Shown here piece after piece: positions 7,253 through 10,350 of a DNA stretch of 10,350 nt. The translations under genes and the position numbers were made by a program. The number at the start of each line of letters is the position of its first letter. Position 1 is the first letter of the stretch. The DNA lies in contig MSXT01000082.1 in NCBI GenBank assembly GCA_002083595.1, positions 1-10,350 of the forward strand, written 5' to 3'. Source of the stretch: Proteobacteria bacterium ST_bin16. Lineage in GTDB: Bacteria > Pseudomonadota > Gammaproteobacteria > Burkholderiales > Nitrosomonadaceae. The notes under the pieces were generated by a model. That model was not told the origin of the DNA. It was given only the letters and a program-made list of their open reading frames with translations, and did no database searches.

Positions 7253-9076
7253 TCAACGGAAATCTTTATCGCCGCTCATCAGCCACCAACGATCTTTAAG
7301 TATCTCTGGGGATGGGCCATCGCTCCAGGTGTTTGCGGGTATATGGATGTTCACGGCATGTTGAGTACCGCCTGTAACGGCAAAGTGGCGGGCGAAATTC
7401 TCAGTAATCCGGCAAAACACTCTTGCGGCTCCCTGCAGACCAGCCAGTCTTCTGGCATGAGTGATTAAGAGCGGAATTTCAGCCAATGGCGCAATCAAAT
7501 CAAGAATTTCACAACCTTCAGGATCGAAGCGCAATACCAAGATGCCGCGCGCGCGCGGGCTGAAGCGGCTTTTTATCAATATCACCTGATAGCGTTGCTG
7601 CGGATGATTAAGGTATCGGTGCAGCACATATTCCCAGTCGCGCACGCCGACAATCGCATTTTGCAGATCTTTGGCCATATGTTGCCAGCATTGATTGACC
7701 GTGGCTTTTGTGAGGCTGGTTTGATCGTGGCTAATCAGGTGTAAATGTGTTCCCCATAATGGGAAACGCGATCGCGTGCTCCAAGAGAATTCGGTCATGC
7801 GCCCGACTGCTGCATATAATCCATGCCGCTCCGCAATTTTCATGTGACGGTCGTTCGGGAAGCCAAAACCTACCAGATAAGGTTTGCCATAGCCGATGAA
7901 ACGTTCCAGAAAGGTCGCCGTTGTCAGAAAAAATGGGCCTCTGCGGGTGAGTATGCCGCGTTCACTCGTATCCACCATGACATCGCAGATTTGCACCGCC
8001 ATTTGCGGCTGGCCGAAGAGCAGAATTTTCCGGCCTACGCCGCCATAATGAGCGATTAGTTTATCGCCCAGCCACGCGCCCACTTGATGACTTAAATTGT
8101 CGCCGTATTTCCACTGCCAGGCAACCGGCGTCATGTCATGATGAAAGGTGTCTTTGAACAATCCGAGCATTGCCGGGATATGGTTTTTGCCCAGAAGTTG
8201 CAAGCGCCATTTAGGGAGCGATTTTTTTCTGAAATGCAGCAGAGCGTAGCCATGATGGCCGCTCGCATATTGATTGCGATGGTTTCGGTTTGATTCGTCC
8301 AGCTGTTGCAGTTGCTCGGTGTTTAGAGCCAGGTCTTGCAGCAGACTTCTCCGATGGGTCGTGGTCATTCGCAGCAGATGATCCAGTGTGGGGGCGGCCA
8401 TCGTGGATAGATCCAAGTGTTCAAGCAGCTCGAATCCAAATCGCCCGGCCAGCTCTATCATGTTCTGTAATAAATGGAGCCTGCTAATTCCAACGCTATC
8501 GTACTTAAGCGCGAATTCATCGATAATGATTAAGTCACCCGATAAGGTGAGCAGATTCATCGCTTTCTTGAACATCAACAGCGGTTCAATGTGTTGCGCC
8601 GATTCCTGGAATAATACGGCATCAAAGCTGTCAGGCTTGGCTGTAAATGTTTCCAGAGAATGGTGGCTGACGGAAGCTTCCGGCCCCAATGATTTCTGGA
8701 TATATTTTAATTGTTGGATATCGGCAGTGATGCCATGCACATCATAACCATGCTGGCGAAGTAAAGAAAAGGTGGTGCCAAGACCAACGTCGACCTGCAG
8801 AATGCGGCAGGGAGGAAGCGGCAGCCGTGCCATCAGCAGATTGGTGGAAAATTGCTGTGCGGTACTTAAGCTGGTTTTGTCATTCTCAAATAATCCATAA
8901 TGCAGATCGGCGGCTTTATCTTCCTGCAATGACAGTGCATGGGCATAGACATTCGCCGGGAATGTTAGATCTCTGAAGGGGGAAGGTGGCGTAGACATGC
9001 CCGCAGCAGTAAAAGTATCGGTCTGCCGGTAGTGCTGGGTGTCTGGTATCAGACGATGATTAATTGACTTAGTCAT
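7253..9076 (-). CDS. Fused SAM-dependent methyltransferase and GNAT-like acetyltransferase
   Basis: This 607-residue protein joins two transferases. Residues about 75-235 are a class I SAM-dependent methyltransferase: the binding loop reads ILQVDVGLGTT (92-102), with threonine where the third glycine is usual, followed by FDAVLFQESAQHIEP (151-165) and the LSGDLIIIDEF strand (178-188). Residues about 288-607 resemble the GNAT-type acetyltransferases found in exopolysaccharide loci, with WQWKYGDN (320-327), IAHYGGV (341-347), ICDVMVD (363-369), RRGPFFLTTATFLER (378-392), GFGFPNDR (403-410) and a C-terminal DRWWLMSGDKDF (595-606). It could methylate and acylate the same sugar, or an end group of the glycan; the acceptor is not known. 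The ATG at 9076 overlaps the end of the exporter ATPase gene by 8 bp, which points to translational coupling and one transcript. No signal peptide is seen, so it should act in the cytoplasm. Confidence 0.88.
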   Translation of the reverse strand: MTKSINHRLIPDTQHYRQTDTFTAAGMSTPPSPFRDLTFPANVYAHALSLQEDKAADLHYGLFENDKTSLSTAQQFSTNLLMARLPLPPCRILQVDVGLGTTFSLLRQHGYDVHGITADIQQLKYIQKSLGPEASVSHHSLETFTAKPDSFDAVLFQESAQHIEPLLMFKKAMNLLTLSGDLIIIDEFALKYDSVGISRLHLLQNMIELAGRFGFELLEHLDLSTMAAPTLDHLLRMTTTHRRSLLQDLALNTEQLQQLDESNRNHRNQYASGHHGYALLHFRKKSLPKWRLQLLGKNHIPAMLGLFKDTFHHDMTPVAWQWKYGDNLSHQVGAWLGDKLIAHYGGVGRKILLFGQPQMAVQICDVMVDTSERGILTRRGPFFLTTATFLERFIGYGKPYLVGFGFPNDRHMKIAERHGLYAAVGRMTEFSWSTRSRFPLWGTHLHLISHDQTSLTKATVNQCWQHMAKDLQNAIVGVRDWEYVLHRYLNHPQQRYQVILIKSRFSPRARGILVLRFDPEGCEILDLIAPLAEIPLLITHARRLAGLQGAARVFCRITENFARHFAVTGGTQHAVNIHIPANTWSDGPSPEILKDRWWLMSGDKDFR

Positions 9077-10343
9077 TATGGGGGATCGTGTTATTTTCCC
9101 ATTGATGAGGAATTGAAAAATATCCTTGTAAGCGCCCAGCTTGTCTGACTTGCAAGTCTGCTACAGCTTCGGCTGCATCATAAAGATGCAAACCCCGTTC
9201 ACACAGCAAATATACATTAATCAGATATTCACCTTTAAGCAGCGGCAGCTGATCGAGTCCAAGGCAAACCTGGCCCGCACCGGATGGCGCACGCTGCAAA
9301 TCAAATTGGTCTTCCCATGTTGCCGCACTGGTGATCGTGCGTCCATCCTTTGTTTGTATTGTCATGGCGATCGTGGGGCAGGGCAGCGCGGGATCGGAAG
9401 TAAACGCCACTTCTATTATCACGCGTGATTCGCTGCTTGTAACGATGGCCTGTTGAACAGGCATATCATCGACGTGCAATTTGATTCTTTCCAGGCGTGC
9501 GCTACCGGATCCATGCTGTGTATTGGATGCAGGTTCAGTGCGAGCGGCGGTGGGAGTTTCGAGCGTCGCATTCCCAGCACTTTTGTCCAGAAATGTTTGA
9601 TAAGCGGATACCACTTGCGCTGACTCACCATCCAATACGACCTCGCCTTTATTGATCCAAATGGCGCGCGCGCATAAAGATTCAACTTGAAAGAGCGAGT
9701 GTGAGCAAAACAATATCGTTTTTCCGGCATCGCGCATTCGCATGATGCGATCAAATGATTTGCGGGCAAAAGCGCCATCGCCGACGGACAAAGCTTCGTC
9801 GATCACCAGAATATCCGGATCTACATTAATCGCAACGGAAAATGCCAGACGCACATACATGCCGCTGGAGTAAGTTTTGACCGGTTGATCAATGAAATCG
9901 CGAACACCGGAGAAATCAATAATGTGCTCAATGCGATCAGCAATTTCAGATTGACTGAGCCCCATGATCGCTGCACTCATGAGAACATTTTCGCGTCCGG
10001 TGAACTCGGGATTAAATCCGGCGCCGAGTTCCAACAAGGCGGCTATCCGGCCATTGACTCGAACATTGCCATGCGTTGGTGTTAAGGTGCCACAGACCAA
10101 TTGCAGCAGGGTCGATTTACCGGAACCATTTTGGCCCACGATACCTATGACTTCCCCGGGCATGATCGTTAAATTGATATCGTGTAACGCCCACAGTTCA
10201 CGATAGTATTGCCGCGCACCTAACCAGCGGTGTGGCCACAAGAATTGTTTGAGGCGATCCGTCGGATGTTCGTACAGTTGATAACATTTGGAGAGGTTTA
10301 GCGCTGCAATAGCGGATTCAGAATTTGCGGTACTAAAGAACAT
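9069..10343 (-). CDS. wzt: Polysaccharide ABC exporter ATP-binding protein, Wzt type
   Basis: This protein of about 424 residues is the ATPase of an ABC exporter that moves a finished, lipid-linked polysaccharide across the inner membrane. The nucleotide-binding domain covers about residues 12-250, with Walker A GQNGSGKST (70-78), the Q-loop area ELGAGFNPEFTGREN (105-119) typical of the Wzt/KpsT/TagH group, the signature YSSGMYVRLAF (158-168), Walker B ILVIDEAL (178-185) and the switch histidine at 215. A linker leads to a C-terminal domain (about 282-412) of the Wzt_C type, which in O-antigen exporters binds the glycan or its cap. That extension favours Wzt over the shorter KpsT ATPases. The start is uncertain: ATG at 10343 fits the family, a TTG at 10349 is also in frame, and the frame stays open to the window edge. 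A Wzm permease gene would be expected just upstream. It overlaps the next gene by 8 bp. Confidence 0.92.
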   Translation of the reverse strand: MFFSTANSESAIAALNLSKCYQLYEHPTDRLKQFLWPHRWLGARQYYRELWALHDINLTIMPGEVIGIVGQNGSGKSTLLQLVCGTLTPTHGNVRVNGRIAALLELGAGFNPEFTGRENVLMSAAIMGLSQSEIADRIEHIIDFSGVRDFIDQPVKTYSSGMYVRLAFSVAINVDPDILVIDEALSVGDGAFARKSFDRIMRMRDAGKTILFCSHSLFQVESLCARAIWINKGEVVLDGESAQVVSAYQTFLDKSAGNATLETPTAARTEPASNTQHGSGSARLERIKLHVDDMPVQQAIVTSSESRVIIEVAFTSDPALPCPTIAMTIQTKDGRTITSAATWEDQFDLQRAPSGAGQVCLGLDQLPLLKGEYLINVYLLCERGLHLYDAAEAVADLQVRQAGRLQGYFSIPHQWENNTIPHND

Positions 10344-10350
10344 CGGCAAA

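Noticed and set aside
8388..8747. Plus-strand 119-residue frame opposite the methyltransferase
   Set aside because: The minus strand encodes recognisable methyltransferase motifs here, and the plus-strand peptide has no recognisable features.

Overview
The window looks like part of a cell-surface polysaccharide (O-antigen or capsule type) locus of a Gram-negative bacterium. It has a Wzt-type ABC exporter ATPase, three glycosyltransferase modules and RgpF-like, deacetylase, methyltransferase and acetyltransferase domains. Moderate GC and the style of the proteins suggest a proteobacterium, perhaps a betaproteobacterium such as a Nitrosomonas relative. That placement is an impression only; there is no rRNA or marker gene here.

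Layout: all five convincing genes read leftward on the minus strand, so the order of transcription is from high to low coordinates. First comes the Wzt-like ATPase (9069-10343). It overlaps by 8 bp a fused methyltransferase/acetyltransferase (7253-9076). A gap of about 710 bp follows (6544-7252). It carries a short plus-strand reading frame that looks like the tail of a decayed gene, an AT-rich palindromic segment and an incomplete match to the RfaH ops element. Beyond it lie a 1528-residue protein (1957-6543) joining a PIG-L deacetylase, a GT2 glycosyltransferase, a coiled coil, an RgpF-like domain and a HAD hydrolase with a long C-terminal region, then a GT2 glycosyltransferase with a C-terminal membrane segment (893-1894), and a second GT2 gene that leaves the window at its left edge (1-818).

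How they may work together: the GT2 proteins and the large fusion would build and modify a glycan on the cytoplasmic side of the inner membrane. The methyltransferase/acetyltransferase could modify it or its end group. The Wzt-like ATPase, with a C-terminal domain of the kind that binds glycan, would drive export with a Wzm permease not seen here. Assignments to families rest on visible motifs; substrates and linkages cannot be read from the sequence. No tRNA, rRNA, CRISPR array or complete insertion sequence was seen.
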